Of a stretch of 11,527 nt of DNA, positions 6,107 through 11,527 are shown in pieces. Each line of letters opens with the position of its first letter. Positions within the stretch are counted from its first letter, which is position 1. A program made the translations under genes and the position numbers. Under the pieces are notes generated by a model, which was not told the origin of the DNA, searched no databases, and was given only the letters and a program-made list of their open reading frames with translations. The DNA is from an uncultured Candidatus Saccharibacteria bacterium (GTDB taxonomy: Bacteria > Patescibacteriota > Saccharimonadia > Saccharimonadales > Saccharimonadaceae): NCBI GenBank assembly GCA_938036845.1, contig CALHWA010000045.1:1-11527 (forward strand). The letters run 5' to 3'.

Positions 6107-7205
6107 CGACTTCCTCGCCTGTGCGAGCCAGGTGCTGGAGGGAGCATTTCCGGTACTAACGGTCGAGGGCGAAGTAGCTAGTATGGCGGTGCGCCAGGGG
6201 AAGTTTGTCTTTTTTGACCTCAAGGACGAGACAGGCAGCGTGAGCTGCTTTATGATGGTGTGGCAGCTCCGGGTGGCGCTAGAAGATGGCATGCAGGTAG
6301 CAGTGCAAGCTGTGCCGAAGCTTACAGCGCGCGGCAAATTCAGCCTGACTGTGCAGCAGGTGCGACCAGTCGGGCAGGGGAGCATTAAGAAAAACTTCGA
6401 GCTGTTGCGCCAGCGCCTGAGTGCAGAAGGACTCTTTGCTCCAGAGCGCAAGCGGCCAGTACCCGAGTGGCCCGAGCACATTGCCGTGGTGAGTAGCCCC
6501 CAGGCGGCAGGCTATGCCGACTTTATGACGATCATCGGCCAGCGCTGGGGCGGCATGCAGGTCGATGTCTATGCAGTGCCAGTCCAGGGTGCTGGCGCGG
6601 CCGACCGGATCATCCGCGCCATTGAGCGCTGCAACCGCCGTGCAACCGTGCCACAGGTGCTGGCGATTGTGCGCGGTGGCGGCAGCGCCGATGATTTGCA
6701 AGTCTTTAACGACGAAGCGCTGGTGCGGGCGATCGCTGCAAGCCGGGTGCCAACGGTGGTCGGGGTGGGGCACGACACAGATGAGACATTGGCCGACCTC
6801 GTTGCCGACGTCCGGGCTGTGACGCCAACCAACGCTGCTCAGCTCATCACACCTGATGCCACAGCAGTCCAAGCGCGGCTAGCCGAACAGTTGCAGGCAA
6901 TGAAGCGAACGATTATTGCCACGGTAGATGATGAGCTAGTATCGGTCCAGCATCAACTGGCCGAAGCTGGGGCAAGGCTAGCCAGGCGGCAGCAGGCACT
7001 CGAGCAGCAATGCGCAGTGCTGCAGGCCCGGCTCCGGCTGTATAACCCTGCAGCAACCCTAGCGCGTGGCTATGCCCTGGTGCGTGGCCAGGCCGCCGTC
7101 GGCCAAACGATCACCATCGAGCGATATAGCGATATGATAACAGCGGAGGTAACCCATGTCGAACGCAAAACAACCAACGAAACAGGCGAAATCCGCCACA
7201 CCTAG
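6072..7205 (+). CDS. xseA: Exodeoxyribonuclease VII large subunit
   Basis: A 377-residue XseA. With XseB it forms exonuclease VII, which degrades single-stranded DNA from both ends in repair and mutagenesis avoidance. An N-terminal OB-fold covers about residues 10-100 (LSVSDFLACASQVLEG, VEGEVAS). The nuclease domain has HIAVVSSPQAAGYADF (136-151), RGGGSADDLQVFNDE (201-215) and GVGHDTDETLADLVADVRA (231-249), including the conserved His and Asp residues. The C-terminal coiled-coil region, which binds XseB, is shorter than in E. coli (456 residues overall). The end holds the family-type NPAATLARGYALV. It has no clear Shine-Dalgarno sequence; its start lies inside the preceding gene. Its last 50 bases overlap xseB, so the two subunits are coupled. 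Confidence 0.96.
   Translation: MDATNLPPLSVSDFLACASQVLEGAFPVLTVEGEVASMAVRQGKFVFFDLKDETGSVSCFMMVWQLRVALEDGMQVAVQAVPKLTARGKFSLTVQQVRPVGQGSIKKNFELLRQRLSAEGLFAPERKRPVPEWPEHIAVVSSPQAAGYADFMTIIGQRWGGMQVDVYAVPVQGAGAADRIIRAIERCNRRATVPQVLAIVRGGGSADDLQVFNDEALVRAIAASRVPTVVGVGHDTDETLADLVADVRAVTPTNAAQLITPDATAVQARLAEQLQAMKRTIIATVDDELVSVQHQLAEAGARLARRQQALEQQCAVLQARLRLYNPAATLARGYALVRGQAAVGQTITIERYSDMITAEVTHVERKTTNETGEIRHT
7145..7149 (+). promoter_or_regulatory. Shine-Dalgarno site of xseB inside xseA
   Basis: GGAGG sits six bases before the ATG at 7156, within the end of xseA. It fixes the xseB start and shows that the 50-base overlap of the two genes is real rather than an over-long prediction. Confidence 0.85.
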
Positions 7206-7548
7206 CACTCGGGCCAAGCGCGCCACACTGAGTGATGACGACCAACTGGCAATGGCCCTTGCAGCAGAGGGAATCACGCCGGATTATAGTCAAACGAGCA
7301 ACCCGTCGGTTGACTCATCAACATCGCCACAACCTGACCAGCAGAGCAATGCAGATAACCGTTCACTACGTGAGCAGATGGAACAGCTGGAGGAGATCTT
7401 GGCATGGTTTGACAGTGATGAGTTTGAGCTCGAGGCGGCGGTAGAGCGCTACCAGCAGGCAGCACGCGTTGCTGAGCAGATCGACCAGCGCCTAACCGAG
7501 ATCAAAAATAAGGTAACCATCATCACAGAGGACACAGCTGCCTCATGA
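7156..7548 (+). CDS. xseB: Exodeoxyribonuclease VII small subunit with long N-terminal extension
   Basis: A 130-residue protein; the XseB domain is the C-terminal part, about residues 70-123 (QMEQLEEILAWFDSDEF, then LEAAVERYQQAARVAEQI and IKNKVTII), two helices that pack on XseA. Typical XseB proteins are about 60-90 residues. The first 65 or so residues here are polar, rich in Ser, Thr, Pro, Gln and Lys, and probably disordered. The start is supported by a GGAGG site in the right position. Its TGA stop overlaps the ATG of the next gene (ATGA, 7545-7548), so translation of the methyltransferase is likely coupled. Confidence 0.9.
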   Translation: MSNAKQPTKQAKSATPSTRAKRATLSDDDQLAMALAAEGITPDYSQTSNPSVDSSTSPQPDQQSNADNRSLREQMEQLEEILAWFDSDEFELEAAVERYQQAARVAEQIDQRLTEIKNKVTIITEDTAAS

Positions 7549-8054
7549 TGTGGTGGGCACTCCTGGTCATTATCCTACTGTTTTGCGTGACAGCGCTGAC
7601 GGGGGCACCCTATGTACCGTCGCACCGCCGCGATGTGCAGCGGGCGCTGACCCAGCTCTATAGCCTCGGACCGGAGGATTGCTTGGTGGACATGGGCTCG
7701 GGCGATGGTGTTGTCTTAAAGGTCGCCCGCCAGCAGGGGGCACGAGCCTTTGGCGTGGAGCTCAACCCCCTCCTCGTCTTGCTCTCGCGCTGGCGTTTGC
7801 GTGGTGATACCAAAGCGATGGTGGTGTGTGGTAACCTCTACCGCACGAACTTTCCAACTGGCACCACAGTGGTCTACACTTTTGGTGACTCGCGCGACAT
7901 CGCTCGGATGGCTGCCCATGTGCAGCAGCAAGCCACCCGCCTCGGCACAGACCTGTGGTTCATCTCCTACGCCTTTGCCGTGCCTGGCTGGGCACCAGTG
8001 CGCGAGCAAGGCGCGCATAAGCTGTATCGGGTGCGGGCAGAGCGGCACAAATAG
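7545..8054 (+). CDS. Membrane-anchored SAM methyltransferase, FAM173-like
   Basis: A 169-residue class I methyltransferase with an N-terminal hydrophobic helix (residues 3-19) serving as an anchor. It is followed by PYVPS (22-26), motif I LVDMGSGDG (47-55), and the post-I segment GVELNPLLVLLSRW (70-83). A late segment has the order F..PGWAPV, then LYRV. This set and order (membrane segment, PYVPS, D.GSGDG, G.ELNP, a short GNLY segment, P.W.P) matches my memory of the FAM173 family, which includes mitochondrial lysine methyltransferases for the ADP/ATP carrier and the ATP-synthase c-subunit. The bacterial substrate is unknown; a membrane protein lysine is an attractive guess only. It is coupled to xseB by an ATGA overlap and closes the run begun at 5033. 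Confidence 0.8.
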   Translation: MMWWALLVIILLFCVTALTGAPYVPSHRRDVQRALTQLYSLGPEDCLVDMGSGDGVVLKVARQQGARAFGVELNPLLVLLSRWRLRGDTKAMVVCGNLYRTNFPTGTTVVYTFGDSRDIARMAAHVQQQATRLGTDLWFISYAFAVPGWAPVREQGAHKLYRVRAERHK

Positions 8055-8064
8055 CATCCCGCTC

Positions 8065-8093
8065 TTGTCTATCGCCCCAGGCATAAGTATAAT
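8065..8093 (+). promoter_or_regulatory. Promoter of the 8100 gene, leaderless
   Basis: TTGTCT (8065-8070), 17 bases, TATAAT (8088-8093), then six bases to the ATG at 8100, which is the predicted +1. The AGGAG between the -10 box and the ATG is only one base from the start codon and would not be transcribed, so it is not a usable ribosome binding site. Confidence 0.8.
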
Positions 8094-8099
8094 AGGAGT

Positions 8100-8765
8100 A
8101 TGACGAAGCAATCTTACAAACGACGAAGTTTTCTTAGTGGCAGCACCTTTGCCATCATTGGGCTAGCCCTGCTGGTGGTGCTCTTTGGTGGGTTTTCGGC
8201 CTGGGCTTATACCAACTACACCGAGGCCAAGAGCAACCTCGATAGCAAGATTACCGCAGCGCAAGCTGAGGCCAAGAAGACGCAAGCAGACGAAGACGAG
8301 AAGAAATTTGCCGAGCGCGAAAAGCAGCCGATGCTGCAGTTCGTTGGGCCAGATGACTATGGCCGCCTGACCTTCGACTACCCCAAGACCTGGAGTGCCT
8401 ACCAAGCCACCGATGTGAGCGAGGGCGGCGGCAAGACGTACGAGGCGTATCTCAACCCCCGTGTGGTGCCACCAGTGACGGACACGCAGAAGATTGCTAT
8501 TCGCATCAGCATCGAGCAAAAGATCTACGACAAAGCGGTGGCCGACTACGACAGCCAGATCAAAAAAGGCGAGCTGAAGTCGAGCGCCTGGAGCAACGAC
8601 AAAGGCCTGACGGGCACGCGTCTGGAGGGGAACTTTAGCAAAGATATCCGTGGCACCGCAGTGGTGATCAAGATGCGTGACCGGACACTCACGGTGCGGA
8701 CGGATGCCGACGTATTTAATAACGACTACGAAGCCCTGATAAAAACCATTAAATTTAACGAATAA
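8100..8765 (+). CDS. Membrane-anchored PsbP-like protein, 221 residues
   Basis: A basic N-terminus (KQSYKRR) is followed by one membrane helix at about residues 17-37, giving an N-in, C-out orientation. An Ala/Lys/Glu-rich coiled-coil or linker (41-76) follows. The outer domain (about 77-221) starts YGRLTFDYPKTWSAY, a signature of PsbP/MOG1-like folds, and ends in alternating strands with IKMRDRTLTVRTDADVF and a short final helix. I know PsbP-like domains in many bacteria unrelated to photosynthesis as extracytoplasmic proteins of unknown role. No cysteine is present, so it is not a lipoprotein. It has its own promoter and is separated from its neighbours by short gaps. Assignment to the PsbP-like fold is moderate; the role is unknown. 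Confidence 0.75.
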   Translation: MTKQSYKRRSFLSGSTFAIIGLALLVVLFGGFSAWAYTNYTEAKSNLDSKITAAQAEAKKTQADEDEKKFAEREKQPMLQFVGPDDYGRLTFDYPKTWSAYQATDVSEGGGKTYEAYLNPRVVPPVTDTQKIAIRISIEQKIYDKAVADYDSQIKKGELKSSAWSNDKGLTGTRLEGNFSKDIRGTAVVIKMRDRTLTVRTDADVFNNDYEALIKTIKFNE

Positions 8766-8788
8766 ATATAGAACATTGCGACGATCTG

Positions 8789-8797
8789 TGCTACAAT
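8789..8797 (+). promoter_or_regulatory. Extended -10 promoter of the kinase-receiver-recO operon
   Basis: TGCTACAAT (8789-8797) with predicted +1 near 8804, three bases before the ATG at 8807. Alternatively, the GGAGGGG at 8815-8821 could serve a downstream in-frame ATG at 8831, nine bases after it, giving a 27-base leader. No clear -35 box. Confidence 0.65.
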
Positions 8798-8806
8798 GCA
8801 GCTGGT

Positions 8807-9544
8807 ATGAGCACGGAGGGGAATGCGGTTATGATGAGCGGCGCTTCCTGGGGGGAGGCGTCGCTCTTTGTTGCGGCGGCACACGACCTCAAGTCGCCAC
8901 TGGCGCTGCTACGGCAATTGGCGCTGAGCTTGGAGGCTGGTGGGCTGTCGCCAGTCGAGGTGGCCGAGCTAGCCCGGCGGATGGCGCTGACCAGCGAGCG
9001 GGCCTTGCGCCTCACTACCGACTTGACGCAATCCACCCGTCTCCACGAGGAGCTATTTGGCATCGAGCCGCTCAACTTGGCGTTGGTGGCGCGCGACGTC
9101 GTGGCCGAGCTCCAGCCACTCTACGCAGCCAAGGGCCGTCGCCTGACAGTGCGCGTGCCACGGCGGGCAGTGGTGGGTCTCGGCAACCGCGACCTCCTGC
9201 GGCGCGTCCTGTGCAACTTCGCCGACAATGCACTCCACTACAGTGGCGAGGGCGATGCACCCGTGGTAGTGCGACTCTCCCGGCGAGCTGGTGGCCGGGT
9301 GATTCGCCTGGCGGTGCGCGACTATGGCCCAGCTATTCCGCCATCACTCTGGCAGCAATTGGAGCAACGCCTTGGCGTCAGCGCACAGCCATTGCACAGC
9401 CGGCCAGGCAGCAGTGGCCTGGGGCTCTACATTGCAGGGCAATTTGCCAGCGCGATGGAGGCGCAAATTGGGGCAGTGCGGCACCGCGATGGCGCGACCT
9501 TCTACATCGATCTCCAGGCGGTGTATCAACAGAGGCTATTATGA
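8807..9544 (+). CDS. Soluble sensor-less histidine kinase
   Basis: A 245-residue protein consisting only of a dimerisation/phosphoacceptor domain and an ATPase domain. The H box is AAAHDLKSPLALLRQ with phosphoacceptor His26. The N box is NFADNALHYS with Asn137 and Asn141, the G1 box is DYGPAIP (172-178), and the G2 box is SSGLGLYIA (202-210). The second glycine of the usual D.G.G in G1 is Ala176. No membrane helix, PAS, GAF or HAMP domain precedes the H box, so the input must come from a partner protein or the cytosol. The start could be 8831 (Met9), which has a better Shine-Dalgarno sequence; neither choice removes a domain. Its TGA overlaps the ATG of the receiver gene, so the two are co-translated and almost certainly form a pair. 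Confidence 0.9.
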   Translation: MSTEGNAVMMSGASWGEASLFVAAAHDLKSPLALLRQLALSLEAGGLSPVEVAELARRMALTSERALRLTTDLTQSTRLHEELFGIEPLNLALVARDVVAELQPLYAAKGRRLTVRVPRRAVVGLGNRDLLRRVLCNFADNALHYSGEGDAPVVVRLSRRAGGRVIRLAVRDYGPAIPPSLWQQLEQRLGVSAQPLHSRPGSSGLGLYIAGQFASAMEAQIGAVRHRDGATFYIDLQAVYQQRLL

Positions 9545-9933
9545 CGCAATCGCCGCCGCGGGTGTTGGTCATCGACGATGACCAATGGTTTGCTGAGCTG
9601 CAACTTGCGGCAGTGCGGCGGGCCGGTATGGCACCCGTCTATGCGGCCGATGTGCTGGCTGGCATGGCAGCGCTCGACGAGGCGCTCCCAGCAGTGATCA
9701 TCCTCGATATGTTCATGCCAGGGGGTAATGGCCTGGTGCTGCTCCACGAACTGCAATCGTATAGCGATACAGCGCGTATCCCCATTATCATCTGTAGTAA
9801 TAATGCGAGCGACATGGCGTTAGCCGATCTCGCACCCTACGGTGTCGTTGCCCTGCTCGACAAAACAACGATGCACCCGAGCGACGTGACGAACGTACTA
9901 GGCAGGTACATCCCAAGCGAGGTAGTGACATGA
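9541..9933 (+). CDS. Receiver-only response regulator paired with the kinase
   Basis: A 130-residue single-domain receiver. The acidic pocket is in LVIDDD (Asp12-14), the phosphoacceptor is Asp56 (VIILDMFMP), the switch residue is Ser86 (IICSN) and the conserved Lys is Lys108 (LLDK). No DNA-binding or enzymatic output domain follows. It must act by protein contact or pass phosphate on. The start is the ATG of an ATGA overlap with the kinase stop; the same frame is open further upstream inside the kinase gene but has no receiver character there. Its own TGA overlaps the recO start (ATGA, 9930-9933). This three-gene coupling implies near-equal amounts of kinase, receiver and RecO. Confidence 0.92.
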   Translation: MTQSPPRVLVIDDDQWFAELQLAAVRRAGMAPVYAADVLAGMAALDEALPAVIILDMFMPGGNGLVLLHELQSYSDTARIPIIICSNNASDMALADLAPYGVVALLDKTTMHPSDVTNVLGRYIPSEVVT

Positions 9934-10604
9934 GTGTGCAGCGCACCACAGCGATCGTCCTGCGCCGCACCAACTATGGCGAGGCCGACCGCGTACTGCA
10001 ATTGCTCACGCCAGAGGGGCAGCGGGCGGTAATTGCCAAGGGTGTCCGGCGCGAAAAGAGCCGGCTAGCTGGAGCGGTTGAACTCTTTGCGATCAGCGAT
10101 GTCGTTATCCGCCAGGGTTGCAGTGAGCTTGGTGTGCTCACACAAGCTCGCCTGACGAAGTATTATCAAACAATCGTGGCCGATTATGACCGCCTGCAAG
10201 CTGGTTATGCCGCTATCCAGCTAGTGGCGCAGGCCAGCCGCATGCTAGACGAGCCAGCCTGGTATGAGGTGCTGCGCTTGGTGTATGAGGGGCTCAATCA
10301 GCCTAGCGTACCCGTCATGCTCACCCAAGCCTGGCTCGCCATCCACTATGCGGCGCTGCAAGGCTACGAGCTCAACCTAGTGCGCGACGTGCTGGGCCAA
10401 CCCCTCCAGCCCGAGCGGCGGTATATGTATGACGGGTCGGAGCGTGGCCTGCGCCTCAGCGACCAAGGCGACATCACCGCAGCGCACATCAAGCTGCTCC
10501 GCCTACTCGCCACGCGCCCACCCACAGTAGTAGCACAGGTCGGTGGTGTGCTAGCCATCCTGCCCGAATGCTGGCTGGTGGCGCGGCAGCATGCTGGGGT
10601 GTAG
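9930..10604 (+). CDS. recO: DNA repair protein RecO
   Basis: A 224-residue RecO, which anneals SSB-coated single strands and, with RecR, loads RecA in the RecF pathway. The N-terminal OB-fold begins TTAIVLRRTNYGEADRVLQL and continues with KGVRREKSRLAGAVELF (38-54), both typical of the family. A helical C-terminal domain follows (about 80-224). The zinc-binding cysteines seen in many RecO proteins are absent: the place usually holding C..C reads YMYDGSERGL, and the only Cys residues (in QGCSEL and PECWLV) are isolated. Length is slightly below the usual 240-250. It is the last gene of the kinase-receiver-recO set, and a long hairpin starts four bases after its stop. Confidence 0.92.
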   Translation: MSVQRTTAIVLRRTNYGEADRVLQLLTPEGQRAVIAKGVRREKSRLAGAVELFAISDVVIRQGCSELGVLTQARLTKYYQTIVADYDRLQAGYAAIQLVAQASRMLDEPAWYEVLRLVYEGLNQPSVPVMLTQAWLAIHYAALQGYELNLVRDVLGQPLQPERRYMYDGSERGLRLSDQGDITAAHIKLLRLLATRPPTVVAQVGGVLAILPECWLVARQHAGV

Positions 10605-10607
10605 CTG

Positions 10608-10727
10608 CAGTACAGTATACATACCGAACAAGAAAATATCTGGAGGCCAGTGACTAAGCAAACGGATGAGCTCTGTATATATTCTGGCCGGAACATTTTC
10701 GGTTTGGTGTGTATACTGTGCTGTTTT
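10608..10727 (+). terminator. Long hairpin with T run between recO and glyS
   Basis: Bases 10608-10629 pair with 10702-10723 in 22 consecutive pairs, three of them G-T (10611/10720, 10622/10709, 10626/10705). The stem continues after a small internal mismatch and bulge with 10632-10637/10695-10700 (six pairs), and after an internal loop with 10645-10650/10684-10689 (GGCCAG/CTGGCC), closing on a loop of about 33 bases. TTTT (10724-10727) follows. It may act as the recO operon terminator, but it is far larger and more AT-rich than a normal one; a structured RNA or a palindromic insertion are alternatives. Confidence 0.6.
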
Positions 10728-10765
10728 ATCATCCACCCGATGAAGAACGTACCCACCTCAAGAAA

Positions 10766-10774
10766 TGCTATAAT
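10766..10774 (+). promoter_or_regulatory. Extended -10 promoter of glyS
   Basis: TGCTATAAT (10766-10774), a perfect extended -10 element with no evident -35 box. Predicted +1 is about 10781, giving a leader of roughly 50 bases to the GTG at 10832. Confidence 0.75.
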
Positions 10775-10801
10775 AATACCAAAGAACCAATCATGAAGCT
10801 G

Positions 10802-10818
10802 CCGCGTTGCCAACGCGG
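10802..10818 (+). repeat. Perfect inverted repeat in the glyS leader
   Basis: CCGCGTTG-C-CAACGCGG, eight bases on each side of one central base. As RNA it would fold as a 7-bp hairpin with a three-base loop, ending three bases before the AAAGGA Shine-Dalgarno site (10821-10826). As DNA it could be an operator downstream of the promoter. Confidence 0.7.
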
Positions 10819-10831
10819 AGAAAGGACGCGT

Positions 10832-11527
10832 GTGAGTAGCGCAATGAGTAATGTAACAATGGAAGCAATTATTAGCCTGTGCAAGCGCCGCGGCTTTATT
10901 TATCAGGGGTCGGACGTGTACGGCGGCCTGAGTGGCACATGGGACTATGGCCCGCTAGGCGTGCAGCTCAAGCGCAATATTATGAACCTATGGTGGCGCA
11001 GATTCGTCGATGAGCGTGATGACATGTACGGCGTCGATGCAGCGATTTTGATGAATCAGAAGGTGTGGCAGGCGAGCGGGCATGTGGATACGTTCGTCGA
11101 TCCACTGTGCGAAGACACGGTCAATCACCGACGCTACCGCACCGATCATATCCTCAAAGATAATGGCGTTGATGTAGACGGCATGACCATGGAACAAATG
11201 GATGCGGTGATTGCGGAGCGCGGCATCAAAAGCCCTGATGGTAATCCGCTCTCAAAATCAATGACTTTTAATATGATGTTTCGTACTCATATAGGAGCGG
11301 TTGATACGACGACTGTTCATTATGCTTCAAATATAGATCCAGAGTATGGAGACGCTGTAGAGACAATGGAGCTTGTAGATTACGAAAAACCGGATGCAAG
11401 TCTTGTGTATCTCCGCCCGGAAACCGCTCAAGGTATCTTCACCAATTTCAAAAACATCGTCGATAGTTTCTATCCTAATCTGCCGTTTGGTATCGCTCAG
11501 CAGGGCAAGGCGTTTCGTAATGAAATT
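10832..11527 (+). CDS. glyS: Glycyl-tRNA synthetase (alpha2 type), 5' part
   Basis: The first 232 residues of a class II homodimeric glycyl-tRNA synthetase, which charges tRNA-Gly; the rest is outside the window. Recognised segments are IISLCKRRGFIYQGSDVYGG, GTWDYGPLGVQLKRNIM and RPETAQGIFTNFKNI, and the start of motif 2, GIAQQGKAFRNEI. A segment of about 25-30 residues (residues roughly 153-180, VDTTTVHYASNIDPEYGDAV and onward) lies between FNMMFRTHIG and LVYLRPE, where I would expect only a short link. The GTG at 10832 is chosen because AAAGGA ends five bases before it; in-frame ATGs at 10844 and 10859 are alternatives, and one at 10793 lacks a ribosome binding site. No T-box motif is seen in the leader. 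The symbol could also be glyQS in other naming schemes. Confidence 0.93.
   Translation, partial: MSSAMSNVTMEAIISLCKRRGFIYQGSDVYGGLSGTWDYGPLGVQLKRNIMNLWWRRFVDERDDMYGVDAAILMNQKVWQASGHVDTFVDPLCEDTVNHRRYRTDHILKDNGVDVDGMTMEQMDAVIAERGIKSPDGNPLSKSMTFNMMFRTHIGAVDTTTVHYASNIDPEYGDAVETMELVDYEKPDASLVYLRPETAQGIFTNFKNIVDSFYPNLPFGIAQQGKAFRNEI

Noticed and set aside
8776..9540. Long open frame upstream of and in frame with the second receiver, which could suggest a large fusion protein
   Set aside because: It overlaps the histidine kinase gene in another frame, is rich in Arg, Gly, Pro and Ala as expected of a GC-rich shadow frame, and has no domain; the receiver starts cleanly at the ATGA overlap.
10364..10813. 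Minus-strand open frame of 149 codons over the recO end and recO-glyS gap
   Set aside because: Its first part lies in the glyS promoter and the rest is antisense to recO and the hairpin; no family resemblance and no ribosome binding site was seen.
10605..10831. T-box riboswitch upstream of glyS
   Set aside because: No T-box sequence or specifier-type stem was found; the predicted transcript start at about 10781 leaves only some 50 bases, and the large hairpin lies upstream of that promoter.
1..11527. Possible recoding of UGA as glycine, as in some Patescibacteria
   Set aside because: TGA serves as the natural stop of xseB, the histidine kinase and the second receiver, and no gene needs read-through of TGA.

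Overview
The window reads as a chromosomal stretch from a small-genome bacterium of the Candidate Phyla Radiation (Patescibacteria), most likely Candidatus Saccharibacteria (TM7). This assignment is an inference from several things together: moderate to high GC, very short intergenic gaps, an alpha2-type glycyl-tRNA synthetase, a TRM11-like RNA methylase, stand-alone receiver proteins, and many promoters whose -10 box sits directly on the start codon. TGA closes three genes and no TGA has to be read through, so the standard bacterial code fits and the UGA-as-glycine groups (Absconditabacteria, Gracilibacteria) are unlikely. I see no mobile element, CRISPR array, tRNA or rRNA.

Layout. Bases 1-1592 (+): the end of an S41 (CtpA-like) protease, a receiver-only response regulator, and an unknown 202-residue protein. 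Bases 1781-2116 (-): rpmA (ribosomal protein bL27), with a textbook promoter, Shine-Dalgarno site and terminator. Bases 2117-2419: a 300-base gap with one promoter for the next gene and one orphan promoter. Bases 2420-3010 (+): an unknown Ala/Pro-rich protein with internal repeats, ending in a strong hairpin. Bases 3143-4354 (-): a TRM11-like RNA methylase. It is divergent from an unknown gene at 4449-4997 (+), and the two promoters lie back to back. Bases 5033-8054 (+): a tightly packed run of an LPG-synthase-type membrane protein, xseA, xseB and a membrane-anchored FAM173-like methyltransferase, joined by overlaps. Bases 8100-8765 (+): a membrane-anchored PsbP-like protein. Bases 8807-10604 (+): soluble histidine kinase, receiver and recO, each pair joined by an ATGA stop/start overlap. 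Bases 10608-10727: a long hairpin. Bases 10832-11527 (+): the start of glyS, cut by the window edge.

The genes are mostly housekeeping: translation (bL27, GlyRS, RNA methylation), DNA repair (exonuclease VII, RecO), envelope (S41 protease, membrane proteins) and simple phosphorelay signalling. The most distinctive features are the recurrent leaderless or near-leaderless promoters, the roughly 116-nt hairpin between recO and glyS, the soluble two-component pair translationally coupled to recO, the bacterial relative of mitochondrial FAM173 lysine methyltransferases, and an extra segment in GlyRS coinciding with a drop in GC.
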